Positions 33,347 to 42,452 of a stretch of 44,974 bases of DNA are shown piece by piece. The stretch spans positions 2,418 to 47,391 of the forward strand of contig NZ_JACSPP010000027.1 of assembly GCF_014837065.1 (NCBI RefSeq). The letters are read 5' to 3'. The first letter of the stretch is position 1, and each line of letters opens with the position of its first letter. The position numbers and the translations under genes were made by a program. This stretch comes from Phocaeicola intestinalis. GTDB lineage: Bacteria > Bacteroidota > Bacteroidia > Bacteroidales > Bacteroidaceae. The notes beneath the pieces are model-generated. The model did not search any database. It saw nothing but the letters and a program-made list of their open reading frames with translations, and was not told the origin of the DNA.

Positions 33347-34597
33347 ATGAACTGGAAGCTTTTCATAGCCCGCCGGATTTATCAGACCAAAGAAAAGGAA
33401 GGTGACCGGAATGTTTCGAAGCCTGCCGTACGCATTGCGATGGTGGGCATTGCCATCGGGCTTGCCGTGATGATTCTTTCGGTGGCAGTGGTTGTCGGCT
33501 TCAAGCATGAAGTGCGCGATAAGGTCATCGGGCTAGGGGCGGATATTCTGGTAACCAGTCTGGATGTAGTACAGTCGTATCAAGTCACTCCCGTGGTAGG
33601 TGACGATAGTCTGATATCGGCATTGGGAAAGATGCCGGGTGTAAAACATGTGCAGCGCTATGCCACCAAGCCGGGTATGATTATGACTTCCGATAATTTT
33701 CAGGGAATCGTATTGAAAGGTATCGGGCAAGAATATGACACGACGTTCCTCCACCGTCATTTGGAGGAAGGGCATATTCCCGCTTTTACCGATTCGGTTT
33801 CTTCCAATCAGGTGTTGGTTTCGAAAACGATAGCCGACCGTCTGGGGGTGAGAGTGGGAGACAAACTTTATACATATTATTTGGAAAACAATATTCGTGC
33901 CCGTCGGCTGACCGTAGCTGGTATCTATCAGACTAATTTTTCTTCATACGACGACCTTTTCCTGCTGACCGACCTTCGCACGGTGGAGCGGCTGAACAAT
34001 TGGGAGCCTGGGCAGGTGGGTGGCTTGGAAATACAGGTGACCGATTATGACTTGCTAGATGAAACAAACGGGTATATACTGTCTTCACTCGATAAGAAGA
34101 CCGACAAGTATGGAGGTCGTTATTATGCACAAACCATTGAAGAGGTATATCCGCAAATTTTCGCATGGCTCGACCTGCTTGACATCAACGTATGGGTTAT
34201 TCTGGTCTTGATGGTTGGTGTGGCGGGTTTCACAATGATTTCAGGGTTGCTTATCATTATTCTGGAACGTACCAACATGATTGGTGTGCTGAAGGCATTG
34301 GGTGCAGACAATACTGCTATCCGTAAGGTTTTCCTTTCGTTTGCCGTGTTCCTTATCCGGAAAGGGATGTTGTGGGGAAATGTCATTGCCCTGACCTGTT
34401 GTGCCGTGCAGTATTTTTTCCGTCCTGTCAGGCTCGACCCTGCGGTATATTACATCGATGCCGTCCCTATAGAGTTGAATCTATGGATATGGTTGTTACT
34501 CAATGCCGGTACGCTGGTAGTATCGGTTCTGATGCTGGTGGGACCTTCTTACCTGATTAGCCGTATCCATCCGGCACGTTCCATCCGTTTCGAATAA
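33347..34597 (+). CDS. LolC/LolE-like ABC permease (FtsX/MacB fold)
   Basis: A 416-aa inner-membrane protein. One N-terminal helix (about residues 25-50, AMVGIAIGLAVMILSVAVVVGF) is followed by a periplasmic MacB-like domain of about 220 residues. Three helices then fill the C-terminal third (INVWVILVLMVGVAGFTMIS, LSFAVFLIRKGMLWGNVIAL, LWIWLLLNAGTLVVSVLMLV). The end, SRIHPARSIRFE, is typical of LolC/E proteins that extract lipoproteins from the inner membrane. The likely ATPase is the LolD at 7988, but this is inference. It follows the aminotransferase by 2 bp. Confidence 0.88.
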   Translation: MNWKLFIARRIYQTKEKEGDRNVSKPAVRIAMVGIAIGLAVMILSVAVVVGFKHEVRDKVIGLGADILVTSLDVVQSYQVTPVVGDDSLISALGKMPGVKHVQRYATKPGMIMTSDNFQGIVLKGIGQEYDTTFLHRHLEEGHIPAFTDSVSSNQVLVSKTIADRLGVRVGDKLYTYYLENNIRARRLTVAGIYQTNFSSYDDLFLLTDLRTVERLNNWEPGQVGGLEIQVTDYDLLDETNGYILSSLDKKTDKYGGRYYAQTIEEVYPQIFAWLDLLDINVWVILVLMVGVAGFTMISGLLIIILERTNMIGVLKALGADNTAIRKVFLSFAVFLIRKGMLWGNVIALTCCAVQYFFRPVRLDPAVYYIDAVPIELNLWIWLLLNAGTLVVSVLMLVGPSYLISRIHPARSIRFE

Positions 34598-34634
34598 TAT
34601 ATATGGTGTACGGTAATTGTCTCATGGCATACAG

Positions 34635-34708
34635 ATGACCCGGAAAGGCATAGAGAAACACAGAAGAGTAAATGAAAATCTGTGTCCGTATACGCCTTTC
34701 CGGGTCAT
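34635..34708. terminator. 15-bp perfect hairpin between converging genes
   Basis: ATGACCCGGAAAGGC (34635-34649) pairs exactly with GCCTTTCCGGGTCAT (34694-34708), and inner CACAGA/TCTGTG adds a second stem. It serves the ends of the permease (38 bp) and the GH105 gene (32 bp). The inner words resemble the octamer stem-loops. Confidence 0.8.
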
Positions 34709-34740
34709 TTGCCTGTTATGATGGTTGACATGTCTCCCAA

Positions 34741-37053
34741 TCAATAAAGGTCTCTTGTTACGATGTCATCGCTCCAATGATGGTCCTTCGGGAAGGGTTG
34801 GCCGCTCCATGCTTTCTTGCTGGTCCAGTCTTGCGGAGCATCTGTCCAGAAGGCATCGCTTGCCGGAAGTCCCAGCGGAAGGAAGGCGAGCGAGGTCATA
34901 TACAAGCTTCCGTTATTCGTGTACCAGTCGGCTACGTTAGGTTGGCGTCCGGTAAATCCGATGGTAAGGAATCCGCCTTCATTAAAGTTATCCCCATTGG
35001 CAAACATACGCTTCAGTACGGCAGTAAGTCCGCAACGCACTTGGGCTGGAGTGACACTGGCTGGTAATTCACGGTACCATGCCATCAGAGCCAAAGGTTG
35101 CATCGTAGCCATGCGGTAAGGGATAGAACGGCCGAAGACTGGGAAGGTTCCTTCGGGCGAGATAAACCGTTCCAGTACCAGGCTGTACTTTTGCGCACGT
35201 TTCAGTGCACGGCGGTAATACTTCGGATAGTCAAGGCGTGAATGTTTATTGGCGTCAATCAGTGCATCAAGGGTTTCGAGGTACATAGGGTGGAATACAT
35301 AGCTGCTATAATAGTCGAAGGCAAATGAAGGTCCGTCGGCATACCAGCCGTCGCCTGTATACCATTCTTCTACCTTGCGGATGGCAGAATTGATGCGGTA
35401 GATATCAAAAGGTGCACCGGCCTTGGCGAGGAAACTCTCGATAGTAGCTGAGAAGAGCAGCCAGTTGGTATAAGGCGGGTCGATACGCCGAAGCTGGGTA
35501 AACTCTTCGATGTAACGTTTCTTCGTAGTTTCATCAAGTGGCATCCAAAGCTGGTCGAAGGCACGGAGGAAACTTTCTGCCACGTATGCGGCATCCACTA
35601 GCGGCTGACCTTCGTTGCGCCATAAGAGATAGTCGGGCGAATCAGGGTCGACTGCATGAACGTAGCTCTGCAATGCCCATTCACGCAACTGCTTGCGCAT
35701 GGCTCCTTCTTCGGTCTCATCATCGGGCAGGGCAAGCCATGGGGCAATGCCTGCCATCAGGCGTCCGAAACATTCCATATAAGTGACTCGCTTGTCGCGT
35801 CCGTCCCAGGTAGGACTGACTTCCACTTGCATGTTTTTCTGCAGTTCCTCTTTTGCCATGTTGCTTAATACAGGAGCTGCCATGTCATAAGCCAGCTTAC
35901 ACCAGTAAGCACGGTCGGGCTGGCTTCCAGCTTCCAGATAGCGTACGTACTCGCATGCCGCCAGCAGGAAAGCTCCTACACCGAAATTGGCGGTAGACTT
36001 GGCATCGACCACCTGTCCGGGTATCGCCTTTTCACCAATGGGTTGCACGTAACCTACTGAACCGTCTTTTTGTAATGCGGTTTCTGATAGATACGTCCAT
36101 GCCTTGCTAATGACAGGCATGTAGGTGGTTTCGTCCAGATAACCATGGTTTACTCCCCATAATAGTCCGTAGGTAAAGAAAGCTGTACCGCTGGTCTCAG
36201 GTCCGGGAGCATGTTCGGGGTCCATCATGCTGCGTGTCCAGTATCCTTCGGGTTGTTGGATTGCTGCTACCGCTTGTGCCATCTTTTGGTATTTTTCTAT
36301 AAAGAACCTGCGGTGTGCATAGTCGGCGGGTAAGTCCTTTAACACTTTCGCCAGTCCGGCCAATACCCATCCGTCGCCCCGTGCCCAAAAGTCTTTTTTC
36401 CCGTTCAGGCTTTTATGTTTGGGATAGACGTATTTAGCATCGCGGTAATACAGGTTCTCTTCGGGGTCGAACATGATACTGTCTGAGTAGGTGATGTATT
36501 CGTACAGCTTGTCCAAGTACAGTGGGTTATGGGTCAGCTTGTAGAGTTTGGTCATGACGGGCATCACCATGTACAGTCCGTCGCTCCACCACCAGTAGTC
36601 ATGCCGGGGGGTACTCATTTCATATTCCATTACCTCACGGGCGCGGCGTATCTTCCGGTCGTCTGGGTCGAGCTGGTATAGGTCGATGTAAGTTTGGAAA
36701 CACACTTGCCAGTCACCGAAGAGCACATACTCATCAGTCTCGCCATACGAATATTTCCATGTGGAGCGGTTGTTGCTTTTTGCTCCTTTCCATTCATTAT
36801 GTGTAGCCCATGCTTCGGAATAAGCTCGATAAGCAGGGTTTCCGGTCAGGTAATAAGCTTCCATATTGCCAGTATGGTAGGCGGCATTGTCCCAAAAGGC
36901 ACGTACTTCGGGCGGATTTTTCGCTTGCCAGTGCTGATTCACTTTGTCGATAATTTGGCGCACCTTCTCTGCCTCAGAGGGCTTGGCGAAAGCGCAAGTA
37001 AGGGGTAAGAGGGCGAGTAGGCATGCCCTAGCCAACAGGTAAAGTTTTTTCAT
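34741..37053 (-). CDS. Secreted GH105 plus DUF2264 fusion
   Basis: A 770-aa exported protein with a signal peptide (residues 1-24). Residues about 25-390 are an (alpha/alpha)6 GH105 domain. It removes unsaturated uronic acids from lyase products. Visible markers are RHDYWWWSDGLYMVMP (acid D158) and FWARGDGWVLAGL (225-233), with the family's RG-N/D-GW signature. Residues about 410-770 match DUF2264 (TYMECFGRLMAGIAPWLALPDD near its start), also an alpha/alpha barrel of unknown activity. It comes last of four minus-strand carbohydrate genes, after a 120-bp gap with a stem-loop. Confidence 0.88.
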   Translation of the reverse strand: MKKLYLLARACLLALLPLTCAFAKPSEAEKVRQIIDKVNQHWQAKNPPEVRAFWDNAAYHTGNMEAYYLTGNPAYRAYSEAWATHNEWKGAKSNNRSTWKYSYGETDEYVLFGDWQVCFQTYIDLYQLDPDDRKIRRAREVMEYEMSTPRHDYWWWSDGLYMVMPVMTKLYKLTHNPLYLDKLYEYITYSDSIMFDPEENLYYRDAKYVYPKHKSLNGKKDFWARGDGWVLAGLAKVLKDLPADYAHRRFFIEKYQKMAQAVAAIQQPEGYWTRSMMDPEHAPGPETSGTAFFTYGLLWGVNHGYLDETTYMPVISKAWTYLSETALQKDGSVGYVQPIGEKAIPGQVVDAKSTANFGVGAFLLAACEYVRYLEAGSQPDRAYWCKLAYDMAAPVLSNMAKEELQKNMQVEVSPTWDGRDKRVTYMECFGRLMAGIAPWLALPDDETEEGAMRKQLREWALQSYVHAVDPDSPDYLLWRNEGQPLVDAAYVAESFLRAFDQLWMPLDETTKKRYIEEFTQLRRIDPPYTNWLLFSATIESFLAKAGAPFDIYRINSAIRKVEEWYTGDGWYADGPSFAFDYYSSYVFHPMYLETLDALIDANKHSRLDYPKYYRRALKRAQKYSLVLERFISPEGTFPVFGRSIPYRMATMQPLALMAWYRELPASVTPAQVRCGLTAVLKRMFANGDNFNEGGFLTIGFTGRQPNVADWYTNNGSLYMTSLAFLPLGLPASDAFWTDAPQDWTSKKAWSGQPFPKDHHWSDDIVTRDLY

Positions 37054-37087
37054 GGGTCTTATTATTTTTATGGTTAGTGTTTGATTG

Positions 37088-37168
37088 AGGTATCGGTTGA
37101 CAAGAAGACAAGGTCTTAAATGCTTGCTTGAAGTTTTTTACACTCGTCTGCTTGTCAACTTGTAGCCT
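37088..37168. repeat. Octamer-word stem-loop 3' of the BNR gene
   Basis: The left words are GGTATCG, GTTGACAA, GAAGACAA, GGTCTTA. The right arm complement is GGCTACAA, GTTGACAA, GCAGACGA, GTGTA. Word by word the order is preserved although spellings differ. GTTGACAAG/CTTGTCAAC is exact. It ends 5 bp from the stop of the BNR gene. Confidence 0.85.
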
Positions 37169-37172
37169 GCGT

Positions 37173-38453
37173 TCATTCCAATTCCAGTACATATACCGGT
37201 GTAGGAGCCTGGTCGACGGTTTTCTCTCCATCACCCTGGTAGGTGACCTGTACGAAGAGATGCAATTGTTTCCGGCTTTTCCAAAGCTCAGTGTCCAGGC
37301 TTGGTTCCCAGGCTTCTACCGGAAAGTCGGTCAGGTCTTTCACTTGCCAGTCATCTTGCTTCAAATCATCGGTGTATGCCATTGAGACTTTGCTTCCTCT
37401 TTCTGCATCACGGAAAATAAAGTAAGCCTTGTTTCCGTCTACTACAATGCGCGGGCGTGAAACCGGAATCATCTTGGTTCCTCCACCTTTCAGGGAAAAG
37501 GCCAGCTTGCGATGCATCACTTCACGCATGTTCCAGCGGGTACCGTCGTTCCATACCACTCGGTATTGCGGTACTTCCGAGGTGGCATCACGCCAATAAG
37601 TGACGATGTAAGGATGTCCTTCGGCATCGGTACACATGCTGGTCTGGTTTATCAGTTCACTGTTCTGAGGAATATGCCAGGCACATTCGGCATTTGATTC
37701 GCGGATGGGTAGGGTATATGCATCTCCTGTCGACTTGTACCAGGTTTTTCCTTTGTCGGGCGAATAGGCATAACACAGGTCGTGGTTGGTTTCTACCATC
37801 CAGGTTTCGCGCCATACCCACGAGAGGTGTATTGTGCCTTTCGTATCTACATAGAGTTGCCAGTAAGCATTACGCTTGCCTTCACCGTCAATCAGGACAT
37901 CCTGTATCCGTTCCCACCGGCGTGTCGTCACGTCGTATAGGTTCATGATAAGATTGCCTCGTCCCGATGCTCCGGAGCGATAGACGAATATCAAGTTCCC
38001 GTCGGGCATACGGTAAAACTCCGGATAAGTCACGTCTTGTTCATCGGTACCCGTCATGGATTCCTTGTCACCTAGTTCCAGCGAGCCGGGTTTTATGCTT
38101 CGGCAATAATTGAGCGGATGCCCGTGATGGTCGAAGGCTACATGCAGGTATCCTTTTCCGTCCACCATCAGGCTGATGATGTTGTGTGCGTCTTCCACAT
38201 TTCCCTTATATTGGGAACGGTGCAAAGTCCATTCGGTATCACCCAGTGTACGTTTGCCCAGCATCAGGTATCCGTCGGGGGCGTAATAGGCGATGTATTG
38301 CGTATTGCCTTGGGTCACCAGCGAATTGTTGCGGAACACCGTGGTGTTGACCGATGTATTGCTATATCCTTCGCCTACCCTCACCAACTGCTGGGCACAG
38401 ATGGTGCTGGAAACGAAAAGAAGTATCCACAAAATGAATGTTTGCTGTTTCAT
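37173..38453 (-). CDS. Secreted BNR-4 propeller, GH145/PL42-like
   Basis: A 426-aa exported protein, signal peptide 1-20 (ending ICAQ). The rest is a BNR-4 type beta-propeller with D-x-x-G-x-W/H blades: DGKGYLHVAFDHHGHPLNYC, DTKGTIHLSWVWRETWMVETN, DAEGHPYIVTYWRDA. This fold includes the GH145 rhamnosidases and PL42 lyases that take L-rhamnose off glucuronic acid in arabinogalactan and gum arabic. Candidate catalytic His residues are in FDHHGHP. A PL42-type lyase would leave an unsaturated glucuronate, the substrate of the adjacent GH105 (inference). It starts 20 bp after the GH51 stop. Confidence 0.8.
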   Translation of the reverse strand: MKQQTFILWILLFVSSTICAQQLVRVGEGYSNTSVNTTVFRNNSLVTQGNTQYIAYYAPDGYLMLGKRTLGDTEWTLHRSQYKGNVEDAHNIISLMVDGKGYLHVAFDHHGHPLNYCRSIKPGSLELGDKESMTGTDEQDVTYPEFYRMPDGNLIFVYRSGASGRGNLIMNLYDVTTRRWERIQDVLIDGEGKRNAYWQLYVDTKGTIHLSWVWRETWMVETNHDLCYAYSPDKGKTWYKSTGDAYTLPIRESNAECAWHIPQNSELINQTSMCTDAEGHPYIVTYWRDATSEVPQYRVVWNDGTRWNMREVMHRKLAFSLKGGGTKMIPVSRPRIVVDGNKAYFIFRDAERGSKVSMAYTDDLKQDDWQVKDLTDFPVEAWEPSLDTELWKSRKQLHLFVQVTYQGDGEKTVDQAPTPVYVLELE

Positions 38454-38473
38454 GATTTCATTTACATTTACCA

Positions 38474-40972
38474 TTATTTCTCGGTTCCCATCGGGATACG
38501 GATGACGTTCAGCGAGTATGCTGGCATTTGGTATGCGAATGCATTGTTTACCTCCAGCGTACTTTCTGTAGGTTTTGCCTGTTTGTCATCAGGCTTGCCT
38601 GAAAGCATGTACAAGGTTGCCGTTTTTCCATCAATACCTGCCGGAAGGTTTACTTGGGTATTCACCGTTACAGGCAAGAGGTTGACTAGCTTCACGATGA
38701 TATCTCCTGTGCGGCTATCACGTACTACCGATGAGGCGATGCGTTTATTCACATCAGCGCGTGGATTATCTGTACGGTTTTCCGAAGGCAAGTAACTGTC
38801 GCCTGTATGTTGTCCGTAAAGCAGCTGGGTATAATAGCCCACCGTAGGCTTCACTTCCTGGTTGTTGAAGTAAATTAGGTCAGGGTTCCATTGGGTGTGT
38901 CCTTCCTTTGCCAGCAGCGGAGCGTATGATGACATCTGTACTACATCGCCGTTCCGTTCTACCGAAGTGAGGTAAAGCGCTTCGGCAAGTGCTGTCTCGA
39001 TGTTGTTGGGACGTCCAAGCAAGTGCGCGGCATATTCTCCCAGATAAACTTTCGGTTTCGAGCGGTCGTAGCGGTCGTAAAAGTCCTGGTTGTTGATAAA
39101 CCATCCTGGTGTGTTGTAGTAATGTTCGTCCACCATCGGCACGTTGAGGCGAGTGGCAAGTTCCCAGCCTTCCTCATAGTCAGATCCTTCGTAGAATGGT
39201 CCTACCGTACCGATGACGGTCACTTCGGGATATTGTTTCTTTACAGCCTCGTATATCATCGTAAAGCGTTCCTCGAATATGTCGGTTATCAGGTCTTCGT
39301 TGCCGATGCCGATGTATTTCAGGTTGAACGGTTCGGGATGTCCGGCTTCGGCACGCATTTTTGCCCACTTGTTGGTTTGGGGATCACCGTTAGCATATTC
39401 AATCAGGTCAAGTATGTCTTGCACGTAGGCATCCATTTCTTCCATCGGGATACCTCCTTGCTGGCCTCCGCTCAAGAGCTTGCCCGGGATACATGCCGAG
39501 TTCTGGCAGGGTACGCCGGCAGCTACTACCGGAACGGGTTCGGCTCCCATATCCTCGCAGAACTGGAAATATTCGAAATAACCCAATCCGCGTGTCTGGT
39601 GATAACCCCATAAGTTGCGCAGAGGCTTGCGGGCTTCCAGCGGACCGATAGAACCTTTCCAGTCGTAAATGTTGGCAATACCGTTTCCATGAGCTACACA
39701 TCCACCCGGAAAACGTACGAAACGTGGATGAAGGTCGGCTATAGCCTGTGCCAGGTCGGCACGAAGCCCGTTTGTATGCCCGTGGAACGTGTGTTGTGGG
39801 AAGAGCGAAATCATGTCCAGTTCATACGTACCGGCTTGCTGGGGTATCAGTGCCAGTGAGCCTGCATTGACATCTGCGTTCACCTTCAGCACTGCCTGTT
39901 GCTTCTTCCAGTTTGCCGAGGTGATTTTCACCGAAGTCCTTGCTACTTCTTTTCCGTCCTTATCCAGTAGCAGTACATGTATTTTGCCTCCCTTTTTGCC
40001 TGCCGGTATCCGTCCGAACAAAGAGAAGTCGTATTTTTCACCTTTCTTTAATACAATGCCGTCGTAGCCTGTGTTTTTCAGCATTACTCCCGGCTGGTGT
40101 ATGTCGAGTATGGCATAATGAGGATTGTTGGCGTGTATCGGTTCGGTACCGGCCTCTACTGTAAATTTTCCACCATCACCCTCCAGGGTCCAGGCATACG
40201 CTCCGTTCCATTCTTTCCGGTCGGCAGACGAATATTCGAAGTCCCGGTTCTGTATCAGCTCGGCATAAAGTCCTCCGTCGGCTCCATAGTTGATGTCCTC
40301 AAAAAATACACCTATTAATTTATCGCTGATGGGGCGTGCCTTGTCAGGATGTACATCTACTTGCAGGTTCACTTCTTTCAGTCCGGCAAAGCGTTCGGCA
40401 TCTTGTACAGTCTGCTCACCTTCCATTCTTGCTTTATTGGCACGATAGCTTGCAAACCGAATCAGGTGATCCACTTCCGTCCAGGCGGCTTTCTGCACAT
40501 AGCCTTGTTGCAGGGTACCTTCTACCCATACACTTGCAGGTTGCTCATGGCCGGCAGGAGTAAATTCCGGTTTTATTTGTCTTTCGTTCCCTTTTAGGAA
40601 ATACGTCTGGCGTTTCCAGTCGGTCAGGTCGGCAGATGCTGCATGTGCCAGTTCTTTTCCCTCTTCATTCAATTGCCATACGCAATGCCATTTGCCATCT
40701 GTTCCCCGCATGAGATGTGGGCGAATCATTCTTTTTTCCGAGCCCCATGCTCCATAGTCGCTCTTTACATAGCCATAACCGTCGCCCACGCTGTACCAGC
40801 GTTCAGTATCCCGGCTCCACGCCAGTTTCAGTCCGCTACGTCCGGCATCAGAGGCTGTAGCATACGAGAAAATATAAACCGAGTCAAGCCGGTTTGCTAC
40901 GTCTTGTGCATAAGACATATCCGGCAAAAAGCATAACGCTGCCCCTAAAGCAACCCAGTGTTTCCATTTCAT
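38474..40972 (-). CDS. Secreted GH51-type alpha-L-arabinofuranosidase
   Basis: An 832-aa exported enzyme, signal peptide 1-22 (ending SYAQ). Residues about 30-195 form an accessory domain with GH43/propeller-like fragments (WSRDTERWYSVGDGYG, GKWHCVWQLNEEGKE). From about 200 the GH51 (alpha-L-AF) core begins (ISDKLIGVFFEDINYG). A carbohydrate-binding insertion lies at about 260-395. The acid/base is E559 in IGIGNEDL and the nucleophile E646 in VYLGEYA. It removes terminal arabinofuranose. The family's C-terminal beta-domain closes the protein. It lies between GH43_24 (90 bp upstream) and BNR-4. Confidence 0.93.
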   Translation of the reverse strand: MKWKHWVALGAALCFLPDMSYAQDVANRLDSVYIFSYATASDAGRSGLKLAWSRDTERWYSVGDGYGYVKSDYGAWGSEKRMIRPHLMRGTDGKWHCVWQLNEEGKELAHAASADLTDWKRQTYFLKGNERQIKPEFTPAGHEQPASVWVEGTLQQGYVQKAAWTEVDHLIRFASYRANKARMEGEQTVQDAERFAGLKEVNLQVDVHPDKARPISDKLIGVFFEDINYGADGGLYAELIQNRDFEYSSADRKEWNGAYAWTLEGDGGKFTVEAGTEPIHANNPHYAILDIHQPGVMLKNTGYDGIVLKKGEKYDFSLFGRIPAGKKGGKIHVLLLDKDGKEVARTSVKITSANWKKQQAVLKVNADVNAGSLALIPQQAGTYELDMISLFPQHTFHGHTNGLRADLAQAIADLHPRFVRFPGGCVAHGNGIANIYDWKGSIGPLEARKPLRNLWGYHQTRGLGYFEYFQFCEDMGAEPVPVVAAGVPCQNSACIPGKLLSGGQQGGIPMEEMDAYVQDILDLIEYANGDPQTNKWAKMRAEAGHPEPFNLKYIGIGNEDLITDIFEERFTMIYEAVKKQYPEVTVIGTVGPFYEGSDYEEGWELATRLNVPMVDEHYYNTPGWFINNQDFYDRYDRSKPKVYLGEYAAHLLGRPNNIETALAEALYLTSVERNGDVVQMSSYAPLLAKEGHTQWNPDLIYFNNQEVKPTVGYYTQLLYGQHTGDSYLPSENRTDNPRADVNKRIASSVVRDSRTGDIIVKLVNLLPVTVNTQVNLPAGIDGKTATLYMLSGKPDDKQAKPTESTLEVNNAFAYQMPAYSLNVIRIPMGTEK

Positions 40973-41062
40973 GTTACCAAAAGTTTAAATTGTTTGACAG
41001 GTCTTTTCCTGCGAAGATACGGTTATTCCGGCAGAATTCCTAAGTAAACAGGCAAAAACTTG

Positions 41063-42088
41063 TCATTTGCCAAATACGTCCAATGTCCACTCTTTGCGCC
41101 AGGGAATCGTAACCTTTCCGTCCTTGAATACAATTGGAAGCCATACATAGCGCGAGTTGCGCAGATCCGTTTTGTTCCACCGGTCGAACATCGCGATATA
41201 AGCATCTTTCTTGCCGGCTACTGGCATTACGAATGTACTTTGGGCATAAAATGTCTTTTCGGCGTCCGGTCCTGTACACGGATTACCGATGGTTTTCCAT
41301 TCACCCATAATGGAGTCCGCTACGGCTATTTCTGCTACATTCGGGTCCCAACCTGTACATCCCGATGTAATCAGATAATATTTTCCATCGTGCTTGAATA
41401 CAGCCGGAGCCTCGCGCGACATGCCGATAAAGTTACGTGTAAAACGTCCCGAAGGTTTCAGATAATCATCGGTAAGGAGGCTGATATACATCGTTGCGTT
41501 GTTTTCCGAAGAATAAAACTGATAGGCACGTCCGTCATCGTCTACAAACACGGTCTGGTCGCGGCTCATCGCATCGTTGGGGCGGAAACTGCCTAAATAA
41601 GTAAATGTTCCCGTAGGCGAATCGGATACTGCTACACCGGCACTTGCCTTGCCATAATCGGCACTGTCTACGTGCATCCACATCACAAACTTTCCCGTCT
41701 TTCGGTTATAGATAACCTTCGGGCGTTCCAATACCTTCGATGGATGCAGGTCGTGGTTAGGGTCATCTTTTACCGAAGGCAGTACGATACCCTCGAATTT
41801 CCAGTTCATCAGGTCTTTCGATGAATAACATCCCACTCCTGTCACATCCGTACGGTAGCATTCCCACGTAGCTCCTTCGGGCAAAATGGTCTTTCCTTTC
41901 TTGTATTCTCCATACCAATAGTATGTACCGTTGTGGTAAAGAATGCCTCCACCGTGTGCATTGATATAGTTTCCTTCCGTATCGTTCCATACTTCTCCAG
42001 GACGGAACTCTGTGTATTGTGCTTTACCCACCAGTGGGAAAGCCAGGAACAAGCTTATGATTCCAGCAATCAAAAATGTTTTTTTCAT
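41063..42088 (-). CDS. Secreted GH43, subfamily 24-like (exo-beta-1,3-galactanase type)
   Basis: A 341-aa exported enzyme with a signal peptide (1-23, ending GKAQ). NAHGGGILYHNGTYYWYGE at about 43-61 is the characteristic start of the GH43_24/34 group. That group includes exo-beta-1,3-galactanases acting on arabinogalactan and lacks the usual Asp general base. Further motifs are ERPKVIYNRKTGKFVMWMH, SRDQTVFVDDDGRAYQFYSS and SREAPAVFKHDGKYYLITSG, with the acid Glu probably in REAPAV. The start at 42088 follows from the signal peptide; the frame continues to 42313 through the promoter. It is first in the four-gene set. Confidence 0.88.
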   Translation of the reverse strand: MKKTFLIAGIISLFLAFPLVGKAQYTEFRPGEVWNDTEGNYINAHGGGILYHNGTYYWYGEYKKGKTILPEGATWECYRTDVTGVGCYSSKDLMNWKFEGIVLPSVKDDPNHDLHPSKVLERPKVIYNRKTGKFVMWMHVDSADYGKASAGVAVSDSPTGTFTYLGSFRPNDAMSRDQTVFVDDDGRAYQFYSSENNATMYISLLTDDYLKPSGRFTRNFIGMSREAPAVFKHDGKYYLITSGCTGWDPNVAEIAVADSIMGEWKTIGNPCTGPDAEKTFYAQSTFVMPVAGKKDAYIAMFDRWNKTDLRNSRYVWLPIVFKDGKVTIPWRKEWTLDVFGK

Positions 42089-42119
42089 GGTCGTATGTTT
42101 TTTATAAAAAAATGTCACA

Positions 42120-42127
42120 CAAAGATA
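42120..42127 (-). promoter_or_regulatory. -7 element for the carbohydrate gene cluster
   Basis: TATCTTTG on the minus strand, 32 bp upstream of the GH43_24-like start. A TTTG lies 24 bp further up, somewhat more than the usual 19-21. Confidence 0.5.
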
Positions 42128-42316
42128 GGTTTTCCCATTGAGAAAGTAAGGCAAAAAAATAAGCAAAAAAGATGGAAAAATCTGCAATCTGTATTTTTTG
42201 CCCCTGAATGTTCCATTAGAATGCGCAAATACATGGCGTGAGAATATCCGTAGGTGTAAACAGTCTCCAGGAAATGCTTCTTGGTAATTCCTGATTAGTC
42301 TGATTGCGTACATTCA
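42128..42316. other. Intergenic region upstream of the GH cluster
   Basis: A/T-rich DNA separating divergent promoters. No gene, repeat or regulator-binding palindrome was recognised apart from the MITE remnant that follows. Confidence 0.4.
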
Positions 42317-42406
42317 GAAACTGTTTCGAATTTATTGTCCAAAGCGCATACGAAAACGAACACATCAAGCCAAGAAAAACTTTTTGTAGAAATTAAAAGC
42401 TGTTTC
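42317..42406 (+). mobile_element. Decayed, internally deleted MITE copy
   Basis: 90 bp with ends GAAACTGTTTCGAATTTAT and AATTAAAAGCTGTTTC, degenerate versions of the 17-bp terminal repeats. The inside matches the 192-bp element in CAAAGCGCATACGAAAACGA and ACATCAAGCCAAGAAAAACT, but about 100 bp of the centre is lost. No clear target duplication remains (TCA versus TAA). It is older than the three intact copies and abuts the promoter at 42421. Confidence 0.8.
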
Positions 42407-42420
42407 TAAAATATTCTCAC

Positions 42421-42428
42421 TATTTTTG
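42421..42428 (+). promoter_or_regulatory. -7 element of ATPase copy 1
   Basis: TATTTTTG, 25 bp before the ATG at 42453. The same octamer and flanks recur before copy 2 at 44367-44374. Confidence 0.55.
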
Positions 42429-42452
42429 TGCTATACCAATAAGCCATACGAT

